From the NCBI RefSeq assembly GCF_014851685.1, contig NZ_JACVAC010000013.1:62001-126000 (forward strand): 64,000 nucleotides of DNA, written 5' to 3'. Shown one piece after another: positions 16,583 through 24,890 of this stretch (its first letter is position 1; each line of letters starts with the position of its first letter). Below the pieces are notes generated by a model. The model saw only the letters and a program-made list of their open reading frames with translations, was not told the origin of the DNA and made no database searches. The stretch is from Pseudomonas sp. PDM05 (GTDB lineage Bacteria; Pseudomonadota; Gammaproteobacteria; Pseudomonadales; Pseudomonadaceae). Position numbers and translations under genes: made by a program.

Positions 16583-17368
16583 TCAGCTGCGGCGCTTGAT
16601 AAACCGGCGCCACAACCACACCCACAACCACACCACCGGGAACGCCAGGATCACAAACGGCAGCACATAGCTTGCGCGTTCCAGGGCGTCGGCGGTGCCG
16701 TTCACCAGGTTGTCGCCGAGGTTGCTGAACATGCGACTGAAGCGTGACGGCTGGTTCGCGCCGTCGGCGGAGCGGAAGTTCAGGGTCACACGGTTGGTGT
16801 CGAGACGGCGTTGCTGGTTGGCGCCGATCTGCGCCAGCTGCTGCAGCTCGTTTTCGATGGAGGCCTGTTCCTTGCTCAAGGCGATCAAGTCACTGACGGT
16901 GATGTCCTTGCGCTTGGCCAACTCGTCGAGACGTTGTTGCTGGGCTTGCAGGCGGTCCTGGCGGCGGCGTACATCGGCGACGGCGTCGGCCAGGTCTTCG
17001 GCGGTGGTGATGCGTTGGCCGAGCTTGCCGCCTTCGGCAGCCATGGCGACGATCGGCTCCACGCCGGTGGGCGCGATGCGCAGGATGATCTCGCCGCCGT
17101 TACCGTCCTCGGTGATGCCGAGGATATTGCAGGCACCAAAACGTGCCGTCTCGCAGGCCTCGCGCGTGGCCTGCATGCGCGGCGCGAGCAGGGCGCCGGG
17201 CAGGGCCAGGGTCAGCTCGTGTTCATAGGCTAGTTGTGCACCGGCCTGGCTTTGTTCACCGTTGATCGCCCTGGCGCTGGAGTGGTCCTTGGGCGAGCAA
17301 CCGGCGAGGGTCAAGCCTGCGAACAAGATCAAGAAAAACGGTGTGGCTTTGCCGTCCGGATGGCGCAT
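16583..17368 (-). CDS. DUF4349 lipoprotein with coiled coil and C-terminal membrane helix
   Basis: The product is 261 residues. The lipobox is LTLAGC (Cys 24). A beta-rich region is followed by a long coiled coil (about 125-185: AVADVRRRQDRLQAQQQRLDELAKRKDITVSDLIALSKEQASIENELQQLAQI). It ends with a membrane helix (YVLPFVILAFPVVWLWVWLW) and a basic tail (RRFIKRRS). This order matches DUF4349 proteins of unknown function. With lipid at one end and a membrane helix at the other, it is probably doubly anchored in the envelope. AAGGAA precedes the ATG. Confidence 0.78.
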   Translation of the reverse strand: MRHPDGKATPFFLILFAGLTLAGCSPKDHSSARAINGEQSQAGAQLAYEHELTLALPGALLAPRMQATREACETARFGACNILGITEDGNGGEIILRIAPTGVEPIVAMAAEGGKLGQRITTAEDLADAVADVRRRQDRLQAQQQRLDELAKRKDITVSDLIALSKEQASIENELQQLAQIGANQQRRLDTNRVTLNFRSADGANQPSRFSRMFSNLGDNLVNGTADALERASYVLPFVILAFPVVWLWVWLWRRFIKRRS

Positions 17369-17525
17369 TGCGGTTCCTTGGGAGGTACGGGGAAATTTGG
17401 ACGGCGATTAAAGCGGGTCTGGGGGATTAACGCAAAGCATCGTGGAGGATTTGTACCGTTGATGGTGCTGGCCGTCCCCAGGAGTCTGGCGTACACCTCA
17501 AGCCTGACTCCAAGGAAGAATCGCC

Positions 17526-17948
17526 ATGATCGCCCACGCCGTGCCCGAAGGTTTTGTCTCGCTGCCCCGCAGCAGTCCGCTGCTCGATCTGTTGGGGCCT
17601 GCGTATTGCCGGGGCGAAGGCCTGCAACTGGAGATCGGCCTGCGCGCCGATAATCGCCACGCCAATGGCCGTGGCACCGTGCATGGCGGCGTGCTGGCGA
17701 CTCTGGCGGATGTCGGTATGGGTTATGCGATGGCGTTTTCCAGCGAGCCGCCGTTACCGTTGATCACGGCAAGCATGACCTTGGATTACCTGGGCGCGGT
17801 GCAGGTGGGGGAGTGGATTGTGGTGAAGCTGGAGCATCACAAGCGTGGGCGGCAGATGGCGTTTGCCACGGTGAGCCTGCAGGTGGGGGACAAGGTTGTG
17901 GCGCGGGCGAATGCGGTGTTTGCGGTGCCCCAATCCGACAGGCAATAA
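17526..17948 (+). CDS. PaaI-type hotdog thioesterase
   Basis: The product is 140 residues. NGRGTVHGGVLATLADVGMGYAMAF is the hotdog-fold thioesterase motif (HGG plus the Asp in the long helix). ITASMTLDYLGAVQVGEWIVVKLEHHKRGRQMAFATVSLQVGDKVVARANAVF is the following sheet. Such enzymes hydrolyse acyl- or aryl-CoA esters. CAAGGAAG precedes the ATG. It is a single gene; the REP array starts directly behind it. Confidence 0.85.
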   Translation: MIAHAVPEGFVSLPRSSPLLDLLGPAYCRGEGLQLEIGLRADNRHANGRGTVHGGVLATLADVGMGYAMAFSSEPPLPLITASMTLDYLGAVQVGEWIVVKLEHHKRGRQMAFATVSLQVGDKVVARANAVFAVPQSDRQ

Positions 17949-17954
17949 AGATCA

Positions 17955-18530
17955 AATGTGGGAGATTCTATGGGGGCGGCGCAACACCGCTACCAACAGT
18001 GCCACCGCCTTCGCAGCCTCGCTAAAGCTCGACAGCTCCCACAGGGGACTAGCAGTGCCTGGGCGATCTCCAGCCAACACTCACTCCCCAGCAACACCAA
18101 TCACCTGTGGGAGCGGGCTTGCCCGCGAAAGCGGTGGTTCAGCCAACACCTCCACCAACAGTGCCACCGCCTTCGCAGCCTCGCTAAAGCTCGACAGCTC
18201 CCACAGGGGACTAGCAGTGCCTGGGCGATCTCCAGCCAACACTCACTCCCCAGCAACACCAATCACCTGTGGGAGCGGGCTTGCCCGCGAAAGCGGTGGT
18301 TCAGCCAACACCTCCACCAACAGTGCCACCGCCTTCGCAGCCTCGCTAAAGCTCGACAGCTCCCACAGGGGACTAGCAGTGCCTGGGCGATCTCCAGCCG
18401 GACACTCACTATCCATCAACACCAATCCCCTGTGGGAGCGGGCTTGCCCGCGAAAGCGGTGGTTCAGCCAACACCTCTACCAGCCATGCCACCGCCTTCG
18501 CAGCCTCGCTAAAGCTCAACAGCTTCCACC
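17955..18530. repeat. Tandem array of about 162-bp units, each containing two REP types
   Basis: The block from CTGTGGGAGCGGGCTTGCCC is repeated at 18105, 18267 and 18430, i.e. steps of 162 and 163 bp, with near-perfect identity between copies. A fourth, 5'-divergent copy begins near 17957. Each unit holds a canonical REP (GGGAGCGGGCTTGCCCGCGA), then a second palindromic module (CTTCGCAGCCTCGCTAAAGC...AGCTCCCACAGGGG), and a unique spacer (CCTGGGCGATCTCCAGCC). It lies between convergent gene ends. Confidence 0.9.
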
Positions 18531-18564
18531 CTGGGACTGTGTTTATTCAGATTGAGCGGGTAAA

Positions 18565-18596
18565 GAAAAGGCCCGGTTTTCGTGGAACCGGGCCTT
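18565..18596 (-). terminator. Intrinsic terminator of the dhcA-dhcB-thiolase operon
   Basis: On the minus strand AAGGCCCGGTT pairs with AACCGGGCCTT across a short loop, followed by TTCTTTA. It is 20 nt past the thiolase stop codon. Confidence 0.85.
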
Positions 18597-18616
18597 GTCC
18601 ATGTTGCTCTTGCCAA

Positions 18617-19798
18617 TCAGCTGCGTTCGAGGGCCAAGGCCACACCTTGGCCACCACCGATGCACAGCGTCGCCAGACCTTTCTTGGCATCGCGCTTGAT
18701 CATTTCATGCAGCAGGGTCACCAGCACACGGCAACCTGAAGCGCCAATCGGGTGACCGATGGCAATCGCGCCACCGTTGACGTTGACCTTGTCCGCATCC
18801 CACTCCAGCTCTTTGCCCACCGCCAGCGCTTGCGCAGCGAAGGCTTCGTTGGCTTCGATCAGGTCCAGGTCGCCCAGGCTCCAGCCGGCTTTGTCCAGGC
18901 AGCGGCGGGTGGCCGAGACCGGGCCGATACCCATGATCGCCGGATCGACGCCGGCATTGGCGTAGCTGGCGATGCGAGCCAACACCGGCAGGCCGAGGGC
19001 CTTGGCCTTGTCGGCACTCATCAGCAGTACCGCGGCAGCGCCGTCGTTGAGGCTCGAAGCGTTGCCGGCGGTGACGCTGCCGTCTTTCTTGAACGCGGGT
19101 TTGAGCTTGCCCAGGGACTCGGCGGTGGTGCCGGCGCGTGGCTGTTCATCCACGGCGAAGGCCACCGGGTCGCCCTTGCGCTGGGGGATCAGGATCGGCG
19201 TGATTTCGTCGGCAAAACGTCCGGCCTCGATGGCTGCCGCGGCTTTTTGCTGGGAGGCTGCGGCGAAGGCGTCCTGGGCTTCACGGCTGATGCCGTACTT
19301 GTCCACCAGGTTCTCGGCGGTGATGCCCATGTGGTAATCGTTGAACGCATCCCACAGGCCGTCGCTGATCATGCTGTCGACCATTTTCGCGTGGCCCATG
19401 CGCAAGCCGGTGCGCGCGGCGGGTAATACGTAGGGGGCCAGGCTCATGTTCTCCATGCCGCCGGCGATGATCACTTCGGCGTCGCCGCAGCGAATGGCTT
19501 GCGCGCCCAGGTGCAGGGCCTTGAGGCCGGAGCCGCAAACCTTGTTCAGGGTCAGGCTCGGCACCGCATGGGGCAGGCCGGCGAGGATCGACGCCTGGCG
19601 CGCCGGGTTTTGGCCTGAGCCTGCGGTCAGCACCTGGCCAAGGATCACTTCATCCACCTGGGCCGGGTCGAGGCCGGTTTGCTCCAGCAGGCGACGGATC
19701 ACGGCGGCGCCCAGTTCCGGTGCCGGAATATTCGCCAGCGAACCCTGGAAGCTGCCCACGGCGGTGCGGGTGGCAGCAACAATCACGACGTCTTGCAT
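18617..19798 (-). CDS. atoB: Acetyl-CoA C-acetyltransferase (thiolase)
   Basis: The product is 393 residues. The catalytic residues are all present: Cys in TLNKVCGSGLKA, His in AIAIGHPIGASGCR, and Cys in LATLCIGGGQG, with NEAFAAQAL. It interconverts two acetyl-CoA with acetoacetyl-CoA; here it would cleave acetoacetyl-CoA made by the CoA-transferase encoded just upstream (11-nt gap). I chose the ATG at 19798 (GAGGACAG upstream). The gene order regulator/CoA-transferase A/B/thiolase matches PA1998-PA2001 of P. aeruginosa. Confidence 0.93.
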   Translation of the reverse strand: MQDVVIVAATRTAVGSFQGSLANIPAPELGAAVIRRLLEQTGLDPAQVDEVILGQVLTAGSGQNPARQASILAGLPHAVPSLTLNKVCGSGLKALHLGAQAIRCGDAEVIIAGGMENMSLAPYVLPAARTGLRMGHAKMVDSMISDGLWDAFNDYHMGITAENLVDKYGISREAQDAFAAASQQKAAAAIEAGRFADEITPILIPQRKGDPVAFAVDEQPRAGTTAESLGKLKPAFKKDGSVTAGNASSLNDGAAAVLLMSADKAKALGLPVLARIASYANAGVDPAIMGIGPVSATRRCLDKAGWSLGDLDLIEANEAFAAQALAVGKELEWDADKVNVNGGAIAIGHPIGASGCRVLVTLLHEMIKRDAKKGLATLCIGGGQGVALALERS

Positions 19799-19809
19799 GA
19801 GATCTGTCC

Positions 19810-20469
19810 TCACTGGAATTGCATTTCTGGAACGTGGTCCGGGACGATCAGTTTACCGGCGGTCTTGCTCACAATCTCTTCAACGCTGACGCCAGGTGCG
19901 CGTTCCTTGAGGACAAAAGCGCCATTTTCGATTTCCAGGTACGCCAGGTCCGTGAGTACGCGCTTGATGCAGTTCGCGCCGGTCAGCGGCAGGCTGCAGC
20001 GGCTGAGCAGCTTGGACTCACCGTCCTTGGACGCATGGGTCATGATCACGATGATGTTTTCTGCGCCGGCCACCAGGTCCATGGCGCCGCCCATGCCCTT
20101 GACCAGCTTGCCGGGGATCATCCACGAGGCGATGTTGCCCTCTACGTCCACTTCAAACGCGCCAAGCACGGTGAGGTCGACGTGGCCGCCGCGGATCATC
20201 GCGAAGGATTCGGCGGAGGAGAAAATCGACGCGCCGATGCGTGCGGTGACGGTCTGTTTGCCGGCGTTGATCATGTCGGCATCGATGGTGTCTTCGGTAG
20301 GAAACGGTCCCATGCCGAGCAGGCCGTTTTCCGATTGCAGCATCACTTCCATGCCTTCGGGGATGTAGTTGGCCACCAGGGTCGGGATGCCGATGCCGAG
20401 GTTGACGTAGAAGCCGTCCTGCATTTCGCGGGCGACGCGTTGAGCCATTTGTTCGCGGGTAAGAGCCAT
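19810..20469 (-). CDS. dhcB: 3-oxoacid CoA-transferase subunit B, probably dehydrocarnitine CoA-transferase
   Basis: The product is 219 residues. Family I CoA-transferase B subunit: the catalytic Glu is in LQSENGLLGMGPFP, and GGHVDLTVLGAFEVDVEGNIASWMIPGK is the signature glycine-rich region. It moves CoA from an acyl-CoA donor to a 3-oxo acid. The general family includes AtoA/ScoB (acetoacetate); the neighbourhood points to the carnitine-catabolic DhcB of Pseudomonas. AAGGA precedes the ATG. Confidence 0.85.
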   Translation of the reverse strand: MALTREQMAQRVAREMQDGFYVNLGIGIPTLVANYIPEGMEVMLQSENGLLGMGPFPTEDTIDADMINAGKQTVTARIGASIFSSAESFAMIRGGHVDLTVLGAFEVDVEGNIASWMIPGKLVKGMGGAMDLVAGAENIIVIMTHASKDGESKLLSRCSLPLTGANCIKRVLTDLAYLEIENGAFVLKERAPGVSVEEIVSKTAGKLIVPDHVPEMQFQ

Positions 20470-20503
20470 TTTATGAGTCCTTATTGTTCGGGCTGGAGGC
20501 AGA

Positions 20504-21202
20504 TTATTTGCGTACGGTGCGCTGTTCGATGCGCTTCTCGAACGTGCCGCAGATGATCCGGTCGACGTAGATGCCAGGGGTGTGGATCTGCGCCGGGTCC
20601 AGCTCGCCCGGTTCGACGATTTCTTCGACTTCGACCACGGTGATCTTGCCGGCGGTGGCGGCCAGCGGGTTGAAGTTCTGGGCGGTGTGGCGATAGATGA
20701 CGTTGCCGAAGTGGTCGGCTTTCCAGCCCTTGACGATGGCGAAGTCGCCGGTGATGGACTCTTCCATCAGGTACGGGCGGCCGTTGAATTCGCGGGTTTC
20801 CTTGCCTTCGGCAACTGGAGTGCCCACGCCGGTGGCGGTGAAGAAGGCCGGGATGCCGGCGCCGCCTGCGCGCATTTTTTCCGCCAGGGTGCCTTGGGGA
20901 GTCAGCACTACTTCGATTTCGCCGCTGAGCAGCTGCTTTTCGAACAGGGCGTTTTCACCGACGTAGGATGCGATCACTTTGCGGATCTGTTTTTGTTCCA
21001 GCAGTACGCCCAGGCCAAAACCGTCGACGCCGCAGTTGTTGGAAACCACAGTCAGGTCGCGGGTGCCTTTGCGCTTGATTTCGGCGATGAGGTTTTCCGG
21101 AATGCCACACAGGCCAAAACCACCGGCAAGTACGGTCATGCCGTCTTCCAAGCCTGCCAGCGCTTCTTCATAGGACGCCACGCGTTTATCGAAACCTGCC
21201 AT
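20504..21202 (-). CDS. dhcA: 3-oxoacid CoA-transferase subunit A, probably dehydrocarnitine CoA-transferase
   Basis: The product is 232 residues from the ATG at 21202, preceded by AGAGGTGCAT. It carries the A-subunit motifs VLAGGFGLCGIPENLI, SNNCGVDGFGLG and the GGAGIPAFFTATGVGT loop. It pairs with the B subunit 34 nt downstream to form the active enzyme. The operon continues into the thiolase gene, so the three steps are: activate a 3-oxo acid to its CoA ester, then cleave it to acetyl-CoA. Acetoacetate and 3-dehydrocarnitine are the likely substrates by context. Confidence 0.85.
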   Translation of the reverse strand: MAGFDKRVASYEEALAGLEDGMTVLAGGFGLCGIPENLIAEIKRKGTRDLTVVSNNCGVDGFGLGVLLEQKQIRKVIASYVGENALFEKQLLSGEIEVVLTPQGTLAEKMRAGGAGIPAFFTATGVGTPVAEGKETREFNGRPYLMEESITGDFAIVKGWKADHFGNVIYRHTAQNFNPLAATAGKITVVEVEEIVEPGELDPAQIHTPGIYVDRIICGTFEKRIEQRTVRK

Positions 21203-21388
21203 ATGCACCTCTTTTATTGTTTGTGGGCCAGCCAATGAACCGAGTGTTGCGCTGCTGGATTGATTTGTTAAGTTGTTTTTTAAGGTTGATTGGTTTGAAA
21301 AACAGCATAATCAGCTTCAAGCCGTAAGCTACAAGCGGTAACACGCGGCGTTCACTTGCAGCTTTCAACTTGCAGCTTGGAGCTTCCC
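21203..21388. promoter_or_regulatory. Divergent promoter region of the dhcA operon and its LysR gene
   Basis: This 186-bp region is noticeably AT-rich between 21240 and 21320 and has several short inverted words (AGCTTCAAG...GCTACAAGC, CTTGCAGCTT twice at 21355-21378). A LysR-type regulator would bind here. I cannot point to one decisive operator. Confidence 0.45.
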
Positions 21389-22291
21389 ATGACCGTTAAA
21401 CAGATGCGGGCCTTTCTCGCCGTGGCCCAGAGCCTGAGTTTTGCCGCCGCCTGCGAGCGCCTGCACCTTTCCCAATCGGCGCTGAGCCTGACCATCAAGG
21501 GCCTCGAAGAAGGGCTGGGTGGGCGCTTGTTCAGCCGCAATACCCGCAACGTCGCGCTGACCCCTGAAGGTGAATCCCTATTGCCCCTGGCTCGCCGGTT
21601 GATTGCCGACTGGGACAACGCCGAAGACGAACTGCGCCAGCGCTTTACCCTGCAGCGCGGGCGCGTGACAGTCGCCGCGATGCCTTCGTTCGCCGGCAAC
21701 CTGTTGCCGCCGATCCTGAAGATATTCCGCGCGCGTTACCCTCAGGTGAATGTGACGGTGCATGATTTGATCAACGAACAGGTCCTGGAGATGGTGCGCG
21801 AACGCCAGGTGGAACTGGGTGTGGCGTTCGAGCCCGCTGAAGGCTCGTCACTGGCGTTTACCCCGCTGTATCTGGATCGCTTCATTGCGGTGGTGCCGGG
21901 CGATTCGCCGTTGGCCAAGCGCAGCGAAATTGACTGGAAAACCTTGCTGGATCAGCCGTTCATCACATTGCAGCGGCCATCAACGGTTCGGGTAATGCTG
22001 GAAGAACATCTGGGCGACTTGCAGATGAAGTTGCCGGTAGCACTGGAAAGCCATCAATTGGCGACGGTGGGCAAGATGGTGGCGAGCGGTTTGGGCGTCA
22101 GCGCCGTGCCTGCATTGTGTGCGCGGCAAATGGAGGAGGCGGGCGCCCATTGCATCACCTTGAACGATCCGGTGATTGAACGGCCGATTGGTGTGCTGAC
22201 CAAGCCGGGGCATGAACTGTCGGCGGCGGCTCAAGTGCTGTTTGATATTTTTCGCGATGAAGCGGCGAAGGGGCGGTTTCCGACTTTTTGA
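21389..22291 (+). CDS. dhcR: LysR-family regulator, DhcR-like
   Basis: The product is 300 residues. The winged helix is MTVKQMRAFLAVAQSLSFAAACERLHLSQSALSLTIKGLEEGLGGRLFSR. The substrate domain (about 90-295) has AAMPSFAGNLLPPILKIFRARYPQVNV and GLGVSAVPALCARQM. It is divergent from the CoA-transferase operon, the position of DhcR, which in P. aeruginosa activates dhcAB when carnitine is degraded. GGAG lies 7 nt before the ATG. The symbol rests on context and general similarity, not on an alignment. Confidence 0.75.
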   Translation: MTVKQMRAFLAVAQSLSFAAACERLHLSQSALSLTIKGLEEGLGGRLFSRNTRNVALTPEGESLLPLARRLIADWDNAEDELRQRFTLQRGRVTVAAMPSFAGNLLPPILKIFRARYPQVNVTVHDLINEQVLEMVRERQVELGVAFEPAEGSSLAFTPLYLDRFIAVVPGDSPLAKRSEIDWKTLLDQPFITLQRPSTVRVMLEEHLGDLQMKLPVALESHQLATVGKMVASGLGVSAVPALCARQMEEAGAHCITLNDPVIERPIGVLTKPGHELSAAAQVLFDIFRDEAAKGRFPTF

Positions 22292-22317
22292 ATACACCGC
22301 TAACAAGTGTGGGAGCT

Positions 22318-22397
22318 GGCTTGCCTGCGACAGCTATTTAACATTCAACAACAGTGTTGAAGTTTAAACCGTTATCGCAGGCAAACCAGCTCCCACA
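22318..22397. repeat. REPIN variant (GGGAGCTGGCTTGCC type)
   Basis: TGTGGGAGCTGGCTTGCCTG faces a closely matching inverted copy (CAGGCAAACCAGCTCCCACA) across about 40 bp. The core differs from the GGGCTTGC type found elsewhere in the window, so it belongs to a second REP family. Confidence 0.82.
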
Positions 22398-22416
22398 GTA
22401 GTGCGCGAGTTACTTT

Positions 22417-22746
22417 CTAGTAGTAGCGATCAATCACTTTAACTTGCGAGCTGTCCTTGACGGCCGCCCAAGCATTATTAAGTGTGTCGAATACTTGCTC
22501 GATAAAGTTGCGATCAGCCGCAGCCTTCTTGCCGACATAACCCTGGCCGCGGCGGTACACCTTCAAGCGCGCTGCCAACTCACGGTTATTACGGTCAAAC
22601 TCGGCTTCTTGGGTATTGGGCGCCAGGCAGTCAAGTTGCACTTCGCCCGACTTGCCAATCCACAGGACATGGTCGTCGAGAGTGTCTTTCTGCGCTGCGA
22701 ACATCTCAGCCAATTCATCGATAGTTGGTTGGTTGTTCAGATTCAT
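22417..22746 (-). CDS. Hypothetical protein, conserved-looking in Pseudomonas
   Basis: The product is 109 residues, soluble and charged, with no signal peptide. Visible features are an N-terminal helix (TIDELAEMFAAQKDTLDDHVLWIGKSGEVQLDCL) and a C-terminal helical half ending in VKVIDRYY. A good ribosome binding site (AAGGGGC) precedes the ATG and codon use is normal for this genome, so it is probably real. I do not recognise a domain. Confidence 0.68.
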   Translation of the reverse strand: MNLNNQPTIDELAEMFAAQKDTLDDHVLWIGKSGEVQLDCLAPNTQEAEFDRNNRELAARLKVYRRGQGYVGKKAAADRNFIEQVFDTLNNAWAAVKDSSQVKVIDRYY

Positions 22747-23103
22747 GTGTAAGCCCCTTGACCAGTTGGCGATCTATCAATTGATACGTCGTTAGTTGTC
22801 TCCGGTTCCGAAAACCGGGCGTCAGCGTCTGTCTGCCGAATACGGGCAGGGTCTTGAACCTGATGCATGTAGTTTTGCTGATGAACTGCTACGCAATGGT
22901 TTCATAACGAAGACAAGCAGCGTTTGAGCTCCTTGTACCGATCCTTGCGGGCCGGTCAGCTTCATCAATCTGCCTTGTGGGCAGTGCACATCCGGAAAAA
23001 ACAGCTCGGCGGTCAGACGAGCTCTTTCAAAACACCTGTTGCCAACGCTCCCGATCCGGGAGACGTCTCGATAATGCAAGGACAAAAAGGTTACGTCAAC
23101 GGT

Positions 23104-23133
23104 TATGTAGTGATTATTTTTGATCACTACATA
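23104..23133. repeat. Perfect 11-bp inverted repeat
   Basis: TATGTAGTGAT and ATCACTACATA flank an 8-nt centre (TATTTTTG). It stands alone in the 717-bp gap, about 360 bp before the start of the hypothetical gene and 330 bp behind the sirtuin gene. Confidence 0.75.
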
Positions 23134-23234
23134 AATCGTCGTGGACACGGGGAGATGCGTGGAAATGTGACTTGGGCGTCATTTTTTGGTGTGGGTGGTC
23201 TTGGATCCAGGATGGTCCACTCGACACAAACCCC

Positions 23235-23430
23235 CTGTGGGAGATTCTAGGGTTGCGGCGCAACACCTCTACCAACAGTGTCGCCGCCTTCGCAGCCTCG
23301 CTAAAGCTCGACAGCTCCAGCCGAGCACTCACTATCCATCAACACCAATCACCTGTGGGAGCGGGCTTGCCCGCGAAACCGATCAGCCAGTTGATACATC
23401 TGTAACTGAAATACCGCTATCCCAGGCAAG
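23235..23430. repeat. Composite REP element related to the 162-bp array
   Basis: This stretch repeats the layout of the tandem array at 17955-18530: CTGTGGGAGATTCTA, then CTTCGCAGCCTCGCTAAAGC, then CACCTGTGGGAGCGGGCTTG, ending with a decayed inverted half (CCAGGCAAGCCAGCTCC). Confidence 0.8.
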
Positions 23431-23463
23431 CCAGCTCCATAGTTGAAACGAGTGGTAGTGTTG

Positions 23464-24309
23464 CTATCTCAAGCGCTCAACAAGCAACGGCAACAACCGC
23501 TCGCACGATGCCTCGATCTTTACCTGCAACAACTCATCCCCACGCGTCTTGCCCAGGTTGATCGCTATCACCGGCTTGCCTTGCTCCACCATCGCCTTGC
23601 ACAGACGAAACGCCGAGTACGCCATCAGCGATGAGCCCACCACCAGCAACCCCTCGGCATCCGCCACGGCCGCCATTGCCTTGGCGGCCGTGGTTTGGGC
23701 GACGTTCTCGCCGAAGAACACCACATCCGGTTTCAAGCGTTGACCGGTGCAATGGGGGCAGCGGGGTACCTGGAAGCGCTCCTCGAACGCCGGATCAAGC
23801 AGCGTGTCACCATCGGGGGCTTGCACAGCGTCGACGCCGGCCAGGTAGGGGTTCTCGGTCTCCATCAATTGCTGGATCACGTCGCGCTCGCTGCGCTGTT
23901 GGCAGTCCAGGCATAACACGCGGTGCAGGCTGCCGTGCAGTTCGATCACGTCATGACTACCGGCCTGGTCATGCAGGGTGTCGACGTTTTGTGTGACCAA
24001 CCCGCTGATGCGCTGGCGTTGTTGCAGAGTTGCCAGCGCCCGATGGGCCGCGTTCGGCTGGGCGATTCGCACCTTCGGCCAACCCAGCATCGCCCGTGCC
24101 CAATAACGGCGGCGGGCTTGCGTGGTGGCGAGGAACTCCTGGTACATCATCGGCGCCCTGCCTCGGCGCACACCCTCGCTGTCGCGATAATCGGGAATTC
24201 CCGAAGACGTGCTGATCCCTGCACCGGTCAGTACCAGAAAGCGCCGTTGCGCCATGGCCCGGTGCAGGGTCTCGAGGTGGTCTTCCTGATGTGCAAGGCT
24301 ATCGAGCAT
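23464..24309 (-). CDS. NAD-dependent protein deacylase, Sir2 family
   Basis: The product is 281 residues. The NAD-binding motifs are VLTGAGISTSSGIPDYRD and GLVTQNVDTLHDQAG; the catalytic His is in ELHGSLHRVLC. A zinc ribbon is formed by CLDC and CPHC. The length and sequence resemble class II (SIRT4-like) sirtuins of bacteria rather than CobB. It would remove acyl groups from lysines using NAD. The start lies 8 nt after the stop of the CBS-domain gene, so the two form an operon. Confidence 0.88.
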   Translation of the reverse strand: MLDSLAHQEDHLETLHRAMAQRRFLVLTGAGISTSSGIPDYRDSEGVRRGRAPMMYQEFLATTQARRRYWARAMLGWPKVRIAQPNAAHRALATLQQRQRISGLVTQNVDTLHDQAGSHDVIELHGSLHRVLCLDCQQRSERDVIQQLMETENPYLAGVDAVQAPDGDTLLDPAFEERFQVPRCPHCTGQRLKPDVVFFGENVAQTTAAKAMAAVADAEGLLVVGSSLMAYSAFRLCKAMVEQGKPVIAINLGKTRGDELLQVKIEASCERLLPLLVERLR

Positions 24310-24317
24310 GGGGTCGC

Positions 24318-24758
24318 CTATTCGCCGCGGATGTATTGCTCCAGCTGCTTGATCAGATCAGCCTGGTCGGCAATGGCTTCTTTCACCAGGTCGCCGATGG
24401 ACAGCAGCCCAAGCAGTTTGCCGTCTTCGACCACGGGCAGGTGGCGCAGGTGACTGTCGGTCATGATATTCATGCACTCATCGACCTTTTTATGGGTGTC
24501 GACGGTGATCACCGGCGAGCTCATCACCTCGTGGACCTTCGTGGTGACCGACGACAGGCCCTTGAGCATGATTTTGCGCGCGTAGTCCCGTTCGCTGATG
24601 ATGCCTACCACTACGCCATCCTTGACGACCGGCAAGGCCCCGACGTTTTTCTCCGACATGCGGACCAGCGCTTCAAACACGGTGTGGTCGTGTTTGATGA
24701 CATGGACTTCCTGGTTTTTCTGGTCCTTGGCTTTGAGCACTTGTGCAACGGTTTTCAT
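24318..24758 (-). CDS. CBS-domain pair protein
   Basis: The product is 146 residues made of two CBS domains (about 10-70 and 78-135): VFEALVRMSEKNVGALPVVKDGVVVGIISERDYARKI and VDECMNIMTDSHLRHLPVVEDGKLLGLLSIGDLV. The pair forms a Bateman module that typically binds adenosine nucleotides or NAD. The GISERD motif is often seen in such stand-alone stress proteins. The ATG at 24758 has GGAG upstream. It is the first gene of an operon with the sirtuin, hinting at a shared nucleotide-sensing theme. Confidence 0.88.
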   Translation of the reverse strand: MKTVAQVLKAKDQKNQEVHVIKHDHTVFEALVRMSEKNVGALPVVKDGVVVGIISERDYARKIMLKGLSSVTTKVHEVMSSPVITVDTHKKVDECMNIMTDSHLRHLPVVEDGKLLGLLSIGDLVKEAIADQADLIKQLEQYIRGE

Positions 24759-24890
24759 GGCGGCCACTCCGGTGTTGTTGTTTGGAAGTCAGCGGGTCCC
24801 CTACAGAATCCTAGACGGCTCACGCTGGAGCAAGGTCCAAAGCGGCGTTAAACCCGTCGAAAAACGTCATTCACCGGTTTTTTTCCCGTT

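Larger units (their letters stand above)
22747..23463. other. 717-bp gap without a convincing gene
   Basis: The left part has short GC-rich hairpin words (CCGGTT-CCGAA-AACCGG near 22803). An 11-bp perfect inverted repeat lies at 23104-23133 and a REP composite at 23235-23430. Open frames of about 108 codons exist on both strands but overlap each other, lack ribosome binding sites and have unnatural composition. A small RNA or an abandoned gene is possible; I cannot show either. Confidence 0.5.

Noticed and set aside
17955..18530. Possible CRISPR array
   Set aside because: The period is 162 bp and the whole unit, not a short repeat with unique spacers, is duplicated. No cas genes are present. 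REP palindromes explain the signal.
17896..18555. An open frame of about 219 codons over the tandem repeats, encoding a repeated peptide
   Set aside because: Its repeats are just the translation of the 162-bp DNA repeats. It overlaps the thioesterase gene out of frame, has no ribosome binding site and no sensible composition.
22822..23250. Two overlapping frames of about 108 codons on opposite strands in the 717-bp gap
   Set aside because: They lack ribosome binding sites, overlap each other, contain unnatural residue runs and end in the REP composite. Neither looks like a gene.
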